NCBI GenBank assembly: GCA_942492055.1
Contig: CALODP010000002.1
Coordinates: forward strand, 186,001 to 250,000
Direction: 5' to 3'
Length of the DNA stretch: 64,000 nt
From: CALODP01 sp942492055
Lineage (GTDB): Bacteria > Bacteroidota > Ignavibacteria > Ignavibacteriales > Melioribacteraceae
Part shown: one piece after another, positions 47,643-56,403 of the stretch
How positions within the stretch are numbered: the first letter of the stretch is position 1
Layout: every line of letters starts with the position of its first letter
Translations under genes and position numbers: made by a program
Notes under the pieces: generated by a model
Told to the model about the DNA's origin: nothing
Databases searched by the model: none
Seen by the model: only the letters and a program-made list of their open reading frames with translations

Positions 47643-48212
47643 ATGCGAAACGGAAAGAAACTTAGTTTGGTAAAGGTTCTTTACATTATTGTTGTCCTGA
47701 TAATATCGGGATATGTAATACTGCTTTCATCCGGGAGTTTCGAATATCCGGAAAGAAAGGAAATCGGAAATATCGAACATGGGATGAATGTAAGTGGCGT
47801 TAACAGGGAGAATATAGCCGAGATAGGAAAGTTAGAAGCCGAATATCTCAAGAATCCCGAAAACTTGGAATTACTCTTGAAGTTAGCGCACAAATTGAAT
47901 GATTCGGGCTTTTACGAGAAAGCAATAGCTCGATATACCGATTATTTGCAGATAGATCCGAAAAAAACGGATGTATGGGTAGATATGGGAGTATGTTATT
48001 TTGAGCTAAGGAAGTACGAAGAAGCGAAAGCAACGATAAAGAAGGGATTAGAGGAAGATCCGAATCATCAGATAGCCCATTTCAATCTTGGGATAATAAA
48101 TTTTACATCAGGCAATAAAGCGAAAGCATATGACTGGTGGGAAAAGACAATAAAAATAAACGCTAACTCAAACGTTGCCAAGAAAGCAAAAGAGTTTTTG
48201 GAAAAACGATAA
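47643..48212 (+). CDS. Membrane-anchored TPR protein
   Basis: The 189-residue product has one membrane helix (about 11-30) followed by about three TPR units (about 65-185), including EKAIARYTDYLQIDPKKTDVW and AHFNLGIINFTSGNKAKAYDWW. Such proteins tether partners at the inner membrane. No specific role is evident. A ribosomal small protein gene follows 20 bp later. Confidence 0.83.
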   Translation: MRNGKKLSLVKVLYIIVVLIISGYVILLSSGSFEYPERKEIGNIEHGMNVSGVNRENIAEIGKLEAEYLKNPENLELLLKLAHKLNDSGFYEKAIARYTDYLQIDPKKTDVWVDMGVCYFELRKYEEAKATIKKGLEEDPNHQIAHFNLGIINFTSGNKAKAYDWWEKTIKINANSNVAKKAKEFLEKR

Positions 48213-48232
48213 CATAAACAAGGAGAATAATT

Positions 48233-48328
48233 ATGCCTTGCGGTAAAAAGAGAAAACGTCATAAAATGGCGACCCATAAAAGGAAAAAAAGATTAAGAAA
48301 AAACAGACATAAAAAGAAAGGTAAATAG
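48233..48328 (+). CDS. Small basic ribosomal protein bS22-like (AURKAIP1/COX24 domain)
   Basis: This 31-residue ORF has AGGAG at 48221-48225 and encodes an almost entirely basic peptide starting MPCGKKRKRHKM and continuing THKRKKRLRKNRHKKKG. It matches, from memory, the tiny AURKAIP1/COX24-domain proteins of Bacteroidota and relatives, counterparts of bS22 and mitochondrial mS38 in the small ribosomal subunit. Its place directly before a tRNA gene fits. Confidence 0.85.
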   Translation: MPCGKKRKRHKMATHKRKKRLRKNRHKKKGK

Positions 48329-48346
48329 TCTTTTTATGTGAGAGAG

Positions 48347-48419
48347 GCCATCTTAGCTCAGTTGGTAGAGCAGCTCATTCGTAATGAGCAGGTCATCGGT
48401 TCAAGTCCGATAGATGGCT
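48347..48419 (+). tRNA. tRNA-Thr (CGT)
   Basis: GCCATCT pairs with AGATGGC, the anticodon stem GCTCA/TGAGC encloses TTCGTAA, and GGTTCAAGTCC forms the T arm. CCA is not encoded. It begins 19 bases after the bS22-like gene. Confidence 0.95.
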
Positions 48420-48744
48420 CTTTTCCTTTTACCCACATTTTCCCAATACTCCTGATATTCCAATACATCCGCAGAAATGTTCGGTTGAATTGTGGGAATA
48501 CTCTATAAGGATGATGGGATTATACTCCACCGAAAAAATCCAAAAATAAATCGACAGAAAATCCCGAGAGAATCTTGCAGAATCATTTGTAAGTTATTTG
48601 AAAATAATGAGTTATTAGGCTTCATTATGATAAGTAACGTTTGAAATTTTGTAAAAAATAACTTGACTTTCCCCACAAAAAAGAGTTATTTTGTCAGAGA
48701 GTGGGTAAAAGTGTTGATTATTCCCTAATAATGTCAAAGAAGGT
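48420..48744. other. Gene-free leader of the division cluster
   Basis: These 325 bases hold no ORF or RNA that I can support. The right third carries the mraZ promoter and box listed next; the left part is plain AT-rich sequence. Confidence 0.5.
48663..48715 (+). promoter_or_regulatory. Putative mraZ promoter with GTG-type MraZ boxes
   Basis: TTGACT (48663-48668), a 17-base spacer and TTATTT (48686-48691) look like a promoter. Downstream, GTGGG (48701-48705) and GTGTT (48711-48715) are spaced 10 bases apart, one helical turn, as in the repeated GTG/TGGG boxes bound by MraZ in other bacteria. The start of mraZ is 30 bases on. Confidence 0.45.
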
Positions 48745-49182
48745 ATGTTTCTAGGAAGCTTTAAATACTCGGTAGACGCGAAAGGAAGAGTAAGTATTCC
48801 TGCAAAAATGCGGAAATTTCTAAATCCTGACGCAAACGACGCTTTTGTGATGACAAGAGGGTCGGCCAGGTGTATTGTAGTTTATCCGATGGATAACTGG
48901 AAAGAGCTAGTTGACAGCAAATTGAACAACCTTAACGCATTTGACCCGAAAGACGCAAAATTCATGAGACTCTTTTTAATGAAGGCATCGGAAGACAAGC
49001 TCGATTCCCAATCGAGATTATCCATTCCGAAAAATTTGTTAGAACATGCCGGAATTACGAAAGATGTATTGATAATCGGAATGAACAAGTTCATAGAGAT
49101 TTGGGAACCTGATGAGTACGAATCTTATCTCATGGATAACGATGAGCCATATGAAGAAATAGCAAAAGAAGTTATGCAATAA
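48745..49182 (+). CDS. mraZ: Transcriptional regulator MraZ
   Basis: MraZ is the DNA-binding ring protein that leads and autoregulates the division cluster. The 145-residue product has two SpoVT/AbrB-like halves, FKYSVDAKGRVSIPAKMR at the start and DSQSRLSIPKNLLEHAGI in the second half. Length is typical. It is 1 bp before rsmH. Confidence 0.95.
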   Translation: MFLGSFKYSVDAKGRVSIPAKMRKFLNPDANDAFVMTRGSARCIVVYPMDNWKELVDSKLNNLNAFDPKDAKFMRLFLMKASEDKLDSQSRLSIPKNLLEHAGITKDVLIIGMNKFIEIWEPDEYESYLMDNDEPYEEIAKEVMQ

Positions 49183-49183
49183 G

Positions 49184-50104
49184 ATGAAATATCATATTCC
49201 GGTTTTACTAAATGAATGTATTGAGTATCTGATAACCGACCCCGACGGAGCCTATTTCGAAGGGACTATGGGATTCGGAGGGCACACGCAGGAGATTCTC
49301 AAGAAGCTTTCGCCGGATGCTCTTTATATCGGTACCGACAAAGACAAATTTGCATTCGAGCATTGCCTCGAAAAATTTAATAATGATTCACGTATTATAC
49401 TTTTTAATACAAGTTTCTCGAATATAAAAACAGTTTCGAAGATTGAGTTCGTTGAAAAATTCGATGGAATATTCGTAGATCTGGGAGTATCCTCATATCA
49501 GTTGGATAATGAGGATAGCGGTTTCACATATAGAACCGACGCAATATTGGATTTACGAATGGATAAATCTCAGAATTTATCGGCCAGGAATGTTGTAAAC
49601 GAGTTTGACGAAAAAGAGATTGCGGATATAATATATCAATATGGCGAAGAGAAAAAATCGCGCCAGATTGCCCGAAGGATATGTGAATACAGGTTAAAAG
49701 AGAAGATTGTAAAGACCGGCCAGCTCAAAGAAATAATTGAGAAGGTAGTTGGTGGAAGGAATTTGAACAAATCGCTATCCCGAGTTTTTCAGGCATTAAG
49801 AATATATGTAAATGACGAACTTGGGGATTTGAAAAAGCTTCTGGCCGAGTCAGTAGAGCTATTGAAGCCGGGCGGAAGGATCGCCGTAATCAGCTTTCAT
49901 TCTTTGGAGGACAGAATAGTAAAAGAGTTCTTCAAGTACGAAAGCTTAAGCTGTATATGCCCGCCGGAGTTTCCGGTGTGTCAGTGTGAGAAAGAGAAAC
50001 GCTTGAACATCTTAACTAGAAAGCCCGTGGTTCCATCGGATGAAGAATTGAAAGAAAATCCGAGAGCACGCAGTTCGAAATTGAGAGTTGCCGAAAGGAT
50101 ATGA
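49184..50104 (+). CDS. rsmH: 16S rRNA (cytosine-1402-N4)-methyltransferase
   Basis: The 306-residue product has YHIPVLLNECIEYL at the start, the SAM loop GTMGFGGHTQEIL (about 27-39), GIFVDLGVSSYQLD and the end motif NPRARSSKLRVAE. RsmH methylates the ribosomal P site and nearly always follows mraZ. Its last codon overlaps ftsL by 4 bases. Confidence 0.96.
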   Translation: MKYHIPVLLNECIEYLITDPDGAYFEGTMGFGGHTQEILKKLSPDALYIGTDKDKFAFEHCLEKFNNDSRIILFNTSFSNIKTVSKIEFVEKFDGIFVDLGVSSYQLDNEDSGFTYRTDAILDLRMDKSQNLSARNVVNEFDEKEIADIIYQYGEEKKSRQIARRICEYRLKEKIVKTGQLKEIIEKVVGGRNLNKSLSRVFQALRIYVNDELGDLKKLLAESVELLKPGGRIAVISFHSLEDRIVKEFFKYESLSCICPPEFPVCQCEKEKRLNILTRKPVVPSDEELKENPRARSSKLRVAERI

Positions 50105-50427
50105 AAAAGGATAAGTTTTTCTATGAAGTATTGGTAGTATTGTTGCTCACAATTGTATCTGCCGTATTTATACATCTTTATATCCTAACGGAAATCAAAT
50201 CGATGGCGAAGGAGAAGGTTCGACTTGAAGAGCAATTAGTGACGGCTCAAAACAAGATAGAGCGTTCGATAGTTGAATTGCAGAGGTACTCTTCGGAGGC
50301 ACGAATAGTAGAAATTGCCAAAAAAGAGTTGGGTTTGATAAGATCAACTAAGCCGTTTCAGAGAATTGTAATCGAAGAGGATGAAGTAAAAAAAATAGAA
50401 AGAATAGTAAATAGTAAATATGAATAA
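50101..50427 (+). CDS. ftsL: Cell division protein FtsL-like
   Basis: The 108-residue product has a short cytoplasmic start, one membrane helix (about 9-28) and a coiled coil ending in IAKKELGLI, the usual FtsL form. Identity rests on position between rsmH and the PBP gene as well as shape. It overlaps the PBP gene by 8 bases. Confidence 0.85.
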   Translation: MKKDKFFYEVLVVLLLTIVSAVFIHLYILTEIKSMAKEKVRLEEQLVTAQNKIERSIVELQRYSSEARIVEIAKKELGLIRSTKPFQRIVIEEDEVKKIERIVNSKYE

Positions 50428-52441
50428 TTCGAGAGCTTTGCTGATAACCATAATTTTCTTTTGCTGCTTTTGCGTTTTGGTGGCTAAGCTGTTTACTATT
50501 CAGATCTCCGAGTATGATAAATATTCGGCGATCGCAGAAAGACAACAGAATTGTTCTTCCACAATAATTGCCGAGCGAGGAGTAATATCGGATAGAAGCA
50601 ACAATGTATTGGCTTATACGAGAAATGAAATTTCTCTGTTTGTTGATAAAAGGATGCTATCTGATGAAGGTAAAAATGCTTTGGTGGAAAAGTTATCTCA
50701 GGTATTCGGGAAAGATAAAAGTCATTATCTGAGAATTATTGATCGTGGTAAGAATAATATTTGTCTTGAAAAGAAGGTTGCGAAAGCAGACGCGTTACAG
50801 TTTGATAATATGTATGTAAACGGGTTCTTTAAAAAAGAAGATCACACAAGAGTATATCCTTATCATAATCTTGCCGCCCATATTTTGGGATATGTGGATA
50901 AGAATTGCATAGGGCAGAGCGGGATTGAAAAAGTAAGCGAAAGTTATCTGAAGGGAACTAACGGTTTACGATATATAGAAAATGACGTAGTAGGAAGAGT
51001 AGTATCGATTAACAATGATCTTTCCCGTCCGGCAAAACCGGGGGATAAGATTGAGTTGACAATCGATATGAATTACCAGTCAATTCTGGAAGAAGAGTTG
51101 TCGGAAGGATTAAAGAAGTACGAAGGGGAAACGGCAACAGGAATAATAATGGATCCGAATAGCGGAGCCATATTGGCATTGGCGAATTTACCTGATTACG
51201 ATCCGGAAAAATATAATGTGTTTTCGGATAACGAAAGAAGAAACAGAGCGATAACAGATACTTACGAACCGGGATCCACAATAAAGCCGATAGTAATGGC
51301 TATGATGATGGAAAATGGTTTAGTAAAAGAGAATGATCTGATAAATACAGAGAACGGCTCCTATAAAGTAAGAGGGGCAGTTATTCATGATACGCATAAG
51401 TTCGAATCTCTGACAGCAAGGCAAGTATTGGAGCAGTCCAGTAATATCGGGATGGCTAAGCTTAGCGAAAGAATGAATTCGGATATGTTCTATAAATGTC
51501 TTAGAGATTTCGGTTTTGGTAATAGTACCGGAATAGAGTTGTTGGGAGAAGTAAACGGGTTTCTTAAGAAGCCGAAATCATATTCGGCAATCTCGAAGAA
51601 ATTTATATCTCATGGTTACGAGATATCCGCAACACCTTTGCAATTACTGTCCGCGTTTAATTCGTTGATAAATGGCGGTATACTTTACAAGCCATACGTA
51701 GTAAAGAGAATATCGAATTACAAAGGTGAGATTGTTGAGGAATTCGAGCCGAAAAAGATTAGAAGAACAGTAAGTGAGTTAACCTCCGAGAAGATAAAAG
51801 ATTTTATGGTCGGTGTAGTTGAGGAGGGAACAGGAATAAAAGCACGACTCACAAATGTTTTAGTAGGCGGAAAGACAGGTACATCTCAGATATTGAAAAG
51901 TACCGGCTATTCGAATAGAGATTACAATTCCTCATTTGTAGGATTTTTACCGGCGGATAATCCGAAGGTAGCGTGTTTAGTATTAGTAAAGGCTCCTAAG
52001 ATTGGACGATACGGCGGACAAGTAGCAGCGCCGATATTCAAGGAGATAGCGGAAAAGATAGTTGACGCGGATATAAATATTGTTCCGTCGGAAATGAAAA
52101 TCGAGCGAAAGGAAGACGCGTTCGATGATTTTCTATTTACCGTAAAGCAAAATAGAGAAAACGAAAATAGTATGAGATCGGCAAATCTGCCGAGCGGGAA
52201 AGATGCAAAAGAAGATTTGAAAGATAAAAAGAAAACCCTGGGGAGGATGCCAAAGTTGGAAGGGGTATCCATCAGAGAAGCTATAAAGCTACTCTCGGCT
52301 GCAGGGATAAAATGTAAGGTAGTTGGTAATGGCAGAGTAGTAAGCCAAAGTATTGCTCCGGGAAGTACAATAAAATCCGGAACGGAGTGCTTATTGAAAT
52401 GTGAGTCTTCAAATAAACTTAATAAAATAAGAATACACTAA
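50420..52441 (+). CDS. ftsI: Septal penicillin-binding protein with a C-terminal PASTA domain
   Basis: This transpeptidase cross-links septal peptidoglycan. The 673-residue product has a membrane anchor (about 7-25), the PBP dimer domain, and the catalytic domain with S286 in the STIK motif (286-289), SSN at 340-342 and KTG at 485-487. A single PASTA domain (about 610-670, GVSIREAIKLLSAAGIK) follows a charged linker. PASTA tails are standard in Gram-positive PBP2x/SpoVD and appear in some FCB lineages; E. coli FtsI lacks one. The next gene starts 1 bp later. Confidence 0.95.
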   Translation: MNNSRALLITIIFFCCFCVLVAKLFTIQISEYDKYSAIAERQQNCSSTIIAERGVISDRSNNVLAYTRNEISLFVDKRMLSDEGKNALVEKLSQVFGKDKSHYLRIIDRGKNNICLEKKVAKADALQFDNMYVNGFFKKEDHTRVYPYHNLAAHILGYVDKNCIGQSGIEKVSESYLKGTNGLRYIENDVVGRVVSINNDLSRPAKPGDKIELTIDMNYQSILEEELSEGLKKYEGETATGIIMDPNSGAILALANLPDYDPEKYNVFSDNERRNRAITDTYEPGSTIKPIVMAMMMENGLVKENDLINTENGSYKVRGAVIHDTHKFESLTARQVLEQSSNIGMAKLSERMNSDMFYKCLRDFGFGNSTGIELLGEVNGFLKKPKSYSAISKKFISHGYEISATPLQLLSAFNSLINGGILYKPYVVKRISNYKGEIVEEFEPKKIRRTVSELTSEKIKDFMVGVVEEGTGIKARLTNVLVGGKTGTSQILKSTGYSNRDYNSSFVGFLPADNPKVACLVLVKAPKIGRYGGQVAAPIFKEIAEKIVDADINIVPSEMKIERKEDAFDDFLFTVKQNRENENSMRSANLPSGKDAKEDLKDKKKTLGRMPKLEGVSIREAIKLLSAAGIKCKVVGNGRVVSQSIAPGSTIKSGTECLLKCESSNKLNKIRIH

Positions 52442-52442
52442 C

Positions 52443-53912
52443 ATGAAAGTAAGCGAAGTACTAAACGAACTGGACGCGATTCAAGTATACGGAAACGCGG
52501 AATCCAGAAGGATCGGATCGATAACAAACGATTCTCGTGAGTTGAAGAAGAACGCCGTTTTCGTTGCCGTAAAGGGTTTGAAATCGGACGGACACAAATA
52601 TGTTGAAGAGGCTATAAATAAGGGAGCGGCTGCTGTTATTCTCGAAGATGACAATGCAGTGCCCGATGAGATGTTCAATGCTTTTAATTGCATAAAGATA
52701 TTGGTTGAAAACAGCAGAAAGGCCTTGGCGCAATTGGCTACTTCATATTACGGACGTCCTTCGGAGAAGCTAAAGCTTATCGGAATTACCGGAACAAAAG
52801 GGAAAACTACAACCACATACTATCTGAAAAATCTACTGGAAAGTATGGGGTATAAGACCGGTTTGCTAGGAACAATAGCAAATTATAACGGTAAGGATAA
52901 AATAGATTCGAAATTAACGACACCCGAGTCGCATCACATAAACAAGATGCTATTTGAAATGGTAAATAACGGGTGCGAATATTGTGTAATGGAAGTCTCT
53001 TCGCATGCCCTTGATCTTCAAAGAGTATTCGTGCTAGATTTCGCTTATACGATATTTACGAACATTACGTCGGATCATCTTGACTATCACAAAGATTTCG
53101 AAACATATTTTAAAGCGAAAAAGATATTGTTCGACGGATTGAAGAGTGATTCGGATGTAATACTTAATAGTGACGATAAGAGCGCCGAGCGTATTGTATG
53201 TGATTCGGCGGCAAGGATAAACAGATTCGGTTCCGCGGAAGGGGGACTATTCGAATTGAAAGATGTTAATTACGATTTGGATGGTACCCGTTTTACGATT
53301 GGATTCGAGAGTAATCGATACATGTTCAATACACCGTTAATAGGGAAGTTTAACGCCTACAATGCCGGAATGGCAGCAGCTATAGGCTTCTTGGAAGGGT
53401 TCGATCCGGAAAAGATTATTGACGGAATAAATAATACTCCTCAAGTACCGGGACGCTTTGAAGTGGTAAAGGAAGGGGAGAAAAAAGTGATTATCGATTA
53501 TTCTCACACATCTGACAGTTTGCGTCAGGCGTTGGAAGCGATTAAACATGTAAACACCGAGAGAAGGCCGGTATATACGGTATTCGGATGCGGTGGGGAC
53601 AGAGATAAAACTAAGCGCCCGATAATGGGTGAAATAGCCGACAGTTTAAGTGACGAAATAATCGTGACTTCGGATAATCCGAGAACGGAGAATCCGAATA
53701 TGATTATTGCTGACATTTTAAAAGGGATTAAGAGAGAAAACCCAACGGTTATTGAAAGCAGAGAAGAGGCAATAAAGAAAGCGGTTACTGAATCGGAAAG
53801 TAACGCAGTTATATTAATTGCCGGGAAAGGACATGAAACGTACCAGGAAATAAATGGTATAAGAAATCATTTTTCCGACAAGGAAACAGCGGAGAAATAT
53901 TTAAGACAATGA
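52443..53912 (+). CDS. murE: UDP-MurNAc-tripeptide synthetase (meso-DAP type)
   Basis: MurE adds the third residue of the stem peptide. The 489-residue ligase has the ATP loop GTKGKTTT, MEVSSHALDLQRV, DYSHTSDSLRQAL, and the substrate motif DNPR (411-414) which in this family marks meso-diaminopimelate rather than lysine enzymes. It overlaps murF by 4 bases. Confidence 0.96.
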   Translation: MKVSEVLNELDAIQVYGNAESRRIGSITNDSRELKKNAVFVAVKGLKSDGHKYVEEAINKGAAAVILEDDNAVPDEMFNAFNCIKILVENSRKALAQLATSYYGRPSEKLKLIGITGTKGKTTTTYYLKNLLESMGYKTGLLGTIANYNGKDKIDSKLTTPESHHINKMLFEMVNNGCEYCVMEVSSHALDLQRVFVLDFAYTIFTNITSDHLDYHKDFETYFKAKKILFDGLKSDSDVILNSDDKSAERIVCDSAARINRFGSAEGGLFELKDVNYDLDGTRFTIGFESNRYMFNTPLIGKFNAYNAGMAAAIGFLEGFDPEKIIDGINNTPQVPGRFEVVKEGEKKVIIDYSHTSDSLRQALEAIKHVNTERRPVYTVFGCGGDRDKTKRPIMGEIADSLSDEIIVTSDNPRTENPNMIIADILKGIKRENPTVIESREEAIKKAVTESESNAVILIAGKGHETYQEINGIRNHFSDKETAEKYLRQ

Positions 53913-55297
53913 GTGAATTGAGAATTACACTTGAAGATCTTTTCGAACTTAGCGGTTCGGTTATTTATAATCCGGATGATTATGAAGAGGCTAGCCGTGT
54001 ATATATTGATTCCAGAAAAGTAACAAGTGACTCAATTTATATTGCCATAGCAGGGGAACGATTCGACGGACATGACTTTGTGAAAGAATCGATAAACAAG
54101 AGGGTTAAAGCTGTTGTTATCGATGAGAAAAAATTATCAAGCTTTGATGAGGTTGATAGTACGATTGTAACTGTTCCGGATACGGAAAAAGCTTTCGGGG
54201 AATTGGCGACAATATGGCGCAAAAAACTTTCGTGCAAAGTTATTTCAATAACCGGAAGCAACGGGAAAACATCGACTAAGGAATATCTCGGGACGATTTT
54301 GGAGAGCAAGTATAATGTTGGAAAGACATTAGCCAATAACAATAATCATCTTGGAGTTCCTTTAACTATTTTTTCGGCCGATGAAAGATGCGAAGCCTTG
54401 ATACTGGAACACGGAACGAATCATTTCGGTGAAATAGAATATACGGCAAAAATCGCTCAGCCGGATTACGCAGTAATGACAAATATCGGAGATTCTCATC
54501 TTGAGTTTCTTATTGATAGGGAAGGTGTCTGGAAAGAGAAAAGAACACTGTTGGATATTACTTCTGCGAAAGGCGGGATGGTATTTCTTAATTCGGATGA
54601 TCCGATATTAGAAGAGAAAAAGAGTGAATTTGATAAAGTAGTTTCAGTTGGTTTTAGCAACAATCCCGATTACAAAGGGGAGATAACCGGCTGTGATGAA
54701 TTTGGCAGAACAACTCTAAGAGTAACTATCGGTATGCAGTCAAAAGAATATGTTTTGCCTGTTCACGGAAAAGTAGCCGCAAAAAATATCTTAATGGCAA
54801 TTGCCATAGCTAAAGAGATTGGGCTTGAACCGGAAGTTTTGGAAGATGCTATTCTAAAAGTGAAACCGGCTAAAGGTCGTCTTAATTACATAGAGATAAA
54901 GAATTCATTAATAATAGATGATACATATAATGCCAATCCCGAGTCTGTAAGAGAGGCGTTGATTTTAATGGATGATATAACTGCATACTCCCGAAAGATA
55001 TTGGTGTTAGGGGATATGTTCGAATTGGGGGAAAACAAAATTGTAGCTCATGCAAAATTATCGGAGCAGATAAGAGCGAAAGCTTTTTCATGTATTTGGT
55101 TGATCGGAGATTTAATGAAAAATCTTCATATGAGTTTACAAAAGAATGAAATAAAAAGTGAGTACTTCTCTGATAGAGAAGAGTTGAAAAAAAGAATACG
55201 CGAATGTGATTATGATGATACGGTTATTTTGGTGAAGGGGTCGCGTGGAATGAAAATGGAAGATTTTGTAGAATTATTTAAGGAGAGAGTATCATGA
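53909..55297 (+). CDS. murF: UDP-MurNAc-pentapeptide synthetase MurF
   Basis: MurF attaches D-Ala-D-Ala (made by Ddl at 32 kb) to the tripeptide. The 462-residue protein has the ATP loop GSNGKTSTKE, EHGTNHFGEIEY, MTNIGDSHLEFL and DDTYNANPESVREAL, all family signatures. It overlaps mraY by 4 bases. Confidence 0.96.
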   Translation: MSELRITLEDLFELSGSVIYNPDDYEEASRVYIDSRKVTSDSIYIAIAGERFDGHDFVKESINKRVKAVVIDEKKLSSFDEVDSTIVTVPDTEKAFGELATIWRKKLSCKVISITGSNGKTSTKEYLGTILESKYNVGKTLANNNNHLGVPLTIFSADERCEALILEHGTNHFGEIEYTAKIAQPDYAVMTNIGDSHLEFLIDREGVWKEKRTLLDITSAKGGMVFLNSDDPILEEKKSEFDKVVSVGFSNNPDYKGEITGCDEFGRTTLRVTIGMQSKEYVLPVHGKVAAKNILMAIAIAKEIGLEPEVLEDAILKVKPAKGRLNYIEIKNSLIIDDTYNANPESVREALILMDDITAYSRKILVLGDMFELGENKIVAHAKLSEQIRAKAFSCIWLIGDLMKNLHMSLQKNEIKSEYFSDREELKKRIRECDYDDTVILVKGSRGMKMEDFVELFKERVS

Positions 55298-56403
55298 TAT
55301 ACTACTTGTTTGATTACATTAACGAGTTGTTTGCTCCTCCTGGTTTTGACGCATTCAGGTTTCTATCGTTTCGCTCAATATTGGCGGCAGTTACCGGATT
55401 ATTTTTATCCTTTTATATCGGTCCGAAAATAATTCGATTTCTGAAAAAGCAGCAAATCGGTGAAACGATAAAGGAAGAAGGTCCGAAAAATCATTTTTCG
55501 AAAGCGGGGACTCCGACAATGGGAGGGATAATAATTATTTTGTCCGTCCTTATTCCGGTTATTTTATGGTCGGATATAAAGAGTACTTATATTCTAATAG
55601 TTTTGGCAACAACATTGTGGTTAGGATTCGTCGGCTTTATTGATGATTATCTGAAAGTCGTAAAAAAAATGCCGAACGGATTAATAGCGAGATACAAGTT
55701 GTTGGGGCAAGTACTTATTGGTGGAATTGTCGGGGCAATAATTTATTTTTCTCCGGAATTTTCAGAATACTGCACTGAAACAACATTGCCGTTTTTCAAG
55801 AATTTGAATTTTGATTTCTCGTATCTCTATATCCCTGCTGTTATCTTTATCATAACAGCGACCTCAAACGCAGTAAATCTAACTGACGGTTTGGATGGGT
55901 TGGCTATGGGAACTATGATTCCCGTTATGATGACTATGGCTGTAATGAGTTATGTATCGGGTAATGTTATTTATGCCGATTACCTTAACATCATGTATCT
56001 ACCGGGTTCCGGAGAATTGACCGTATTTATAGCCGCTTTAATAGGAGCCGGATTAGGGTTCTTGTGGTACAATTTTTATCCTGCTCAGGTATTTATGGGA
56101 GATACGGGGTCACTGGCACTTGGCGGAGCTCTGGGAGTGATGGCTATTCTAATAAAGAAAGAATTATTACTTCCTATTCTCGGTGGAATATATTTTATGG
56201 AAACAGTAACCGTAATTCTTCAAAGAGGATATTTCAAATATTCGAAGAAGAAATACGGTGAAGGAAAGAGATTATTTAAGATGGCTCCTATACACCATCA
56301 CTTCGAGTTGAAAGGATGGCCAGAGCCAAAGATCGTTATTCGTTTTTTGATAGTAACGATAATTTTATCACTGTTTAGTTTACTTTCATTCAAGATAAGA
56401 TGA
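55294..56403 (+). CDS. mraY: Phospho-MurNAc-pentapeptide translocase MraY
   Basis: MraY links the precursor to undecaprenyl phosphate, forming lipid I in the inner membrane. The 369-residue protein has about ten helices, KAGTPTMGGIIIILSV, FIDDYLKVVKK, NLTDGLDGLAMG and the C-terminal HHHFELKGWPE motif. Length is normal. It overlaps murD by 4 bases. Confidence 0.97.
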   Translation: MIYYLFDYINELFAPPGFDAFRFLSFRSILAAVTGLFLSFYIGPKIIRFLKKQQIGETIKEEGPKNHFSKAGTPTMGGIIIILSVLIPVILWSDIKSTYILIVLATTLWLGFVGFIDDYLKVVKKMPNGLIARYKLLGQVLIGGIVGAIIYFSPEFSEYCTETTLPFFKNLNFDFSYLYIPAVIFIITATSNAVNLTDGLDGLAMGTMIPVMMTMAVMSYVSGNVIYADYLNIMYLPGSGELTVFIAALIGAGLGFLWYNFYPAQVFMGDTGSLALGGALGVMAILIKKELLLPILGGIYFMETVTVILQRGYFKYSKKKYGEGKRLFKMAPIHHHFELKGWPEPKIVIRFLIVTIILSLFSLLSFKIR

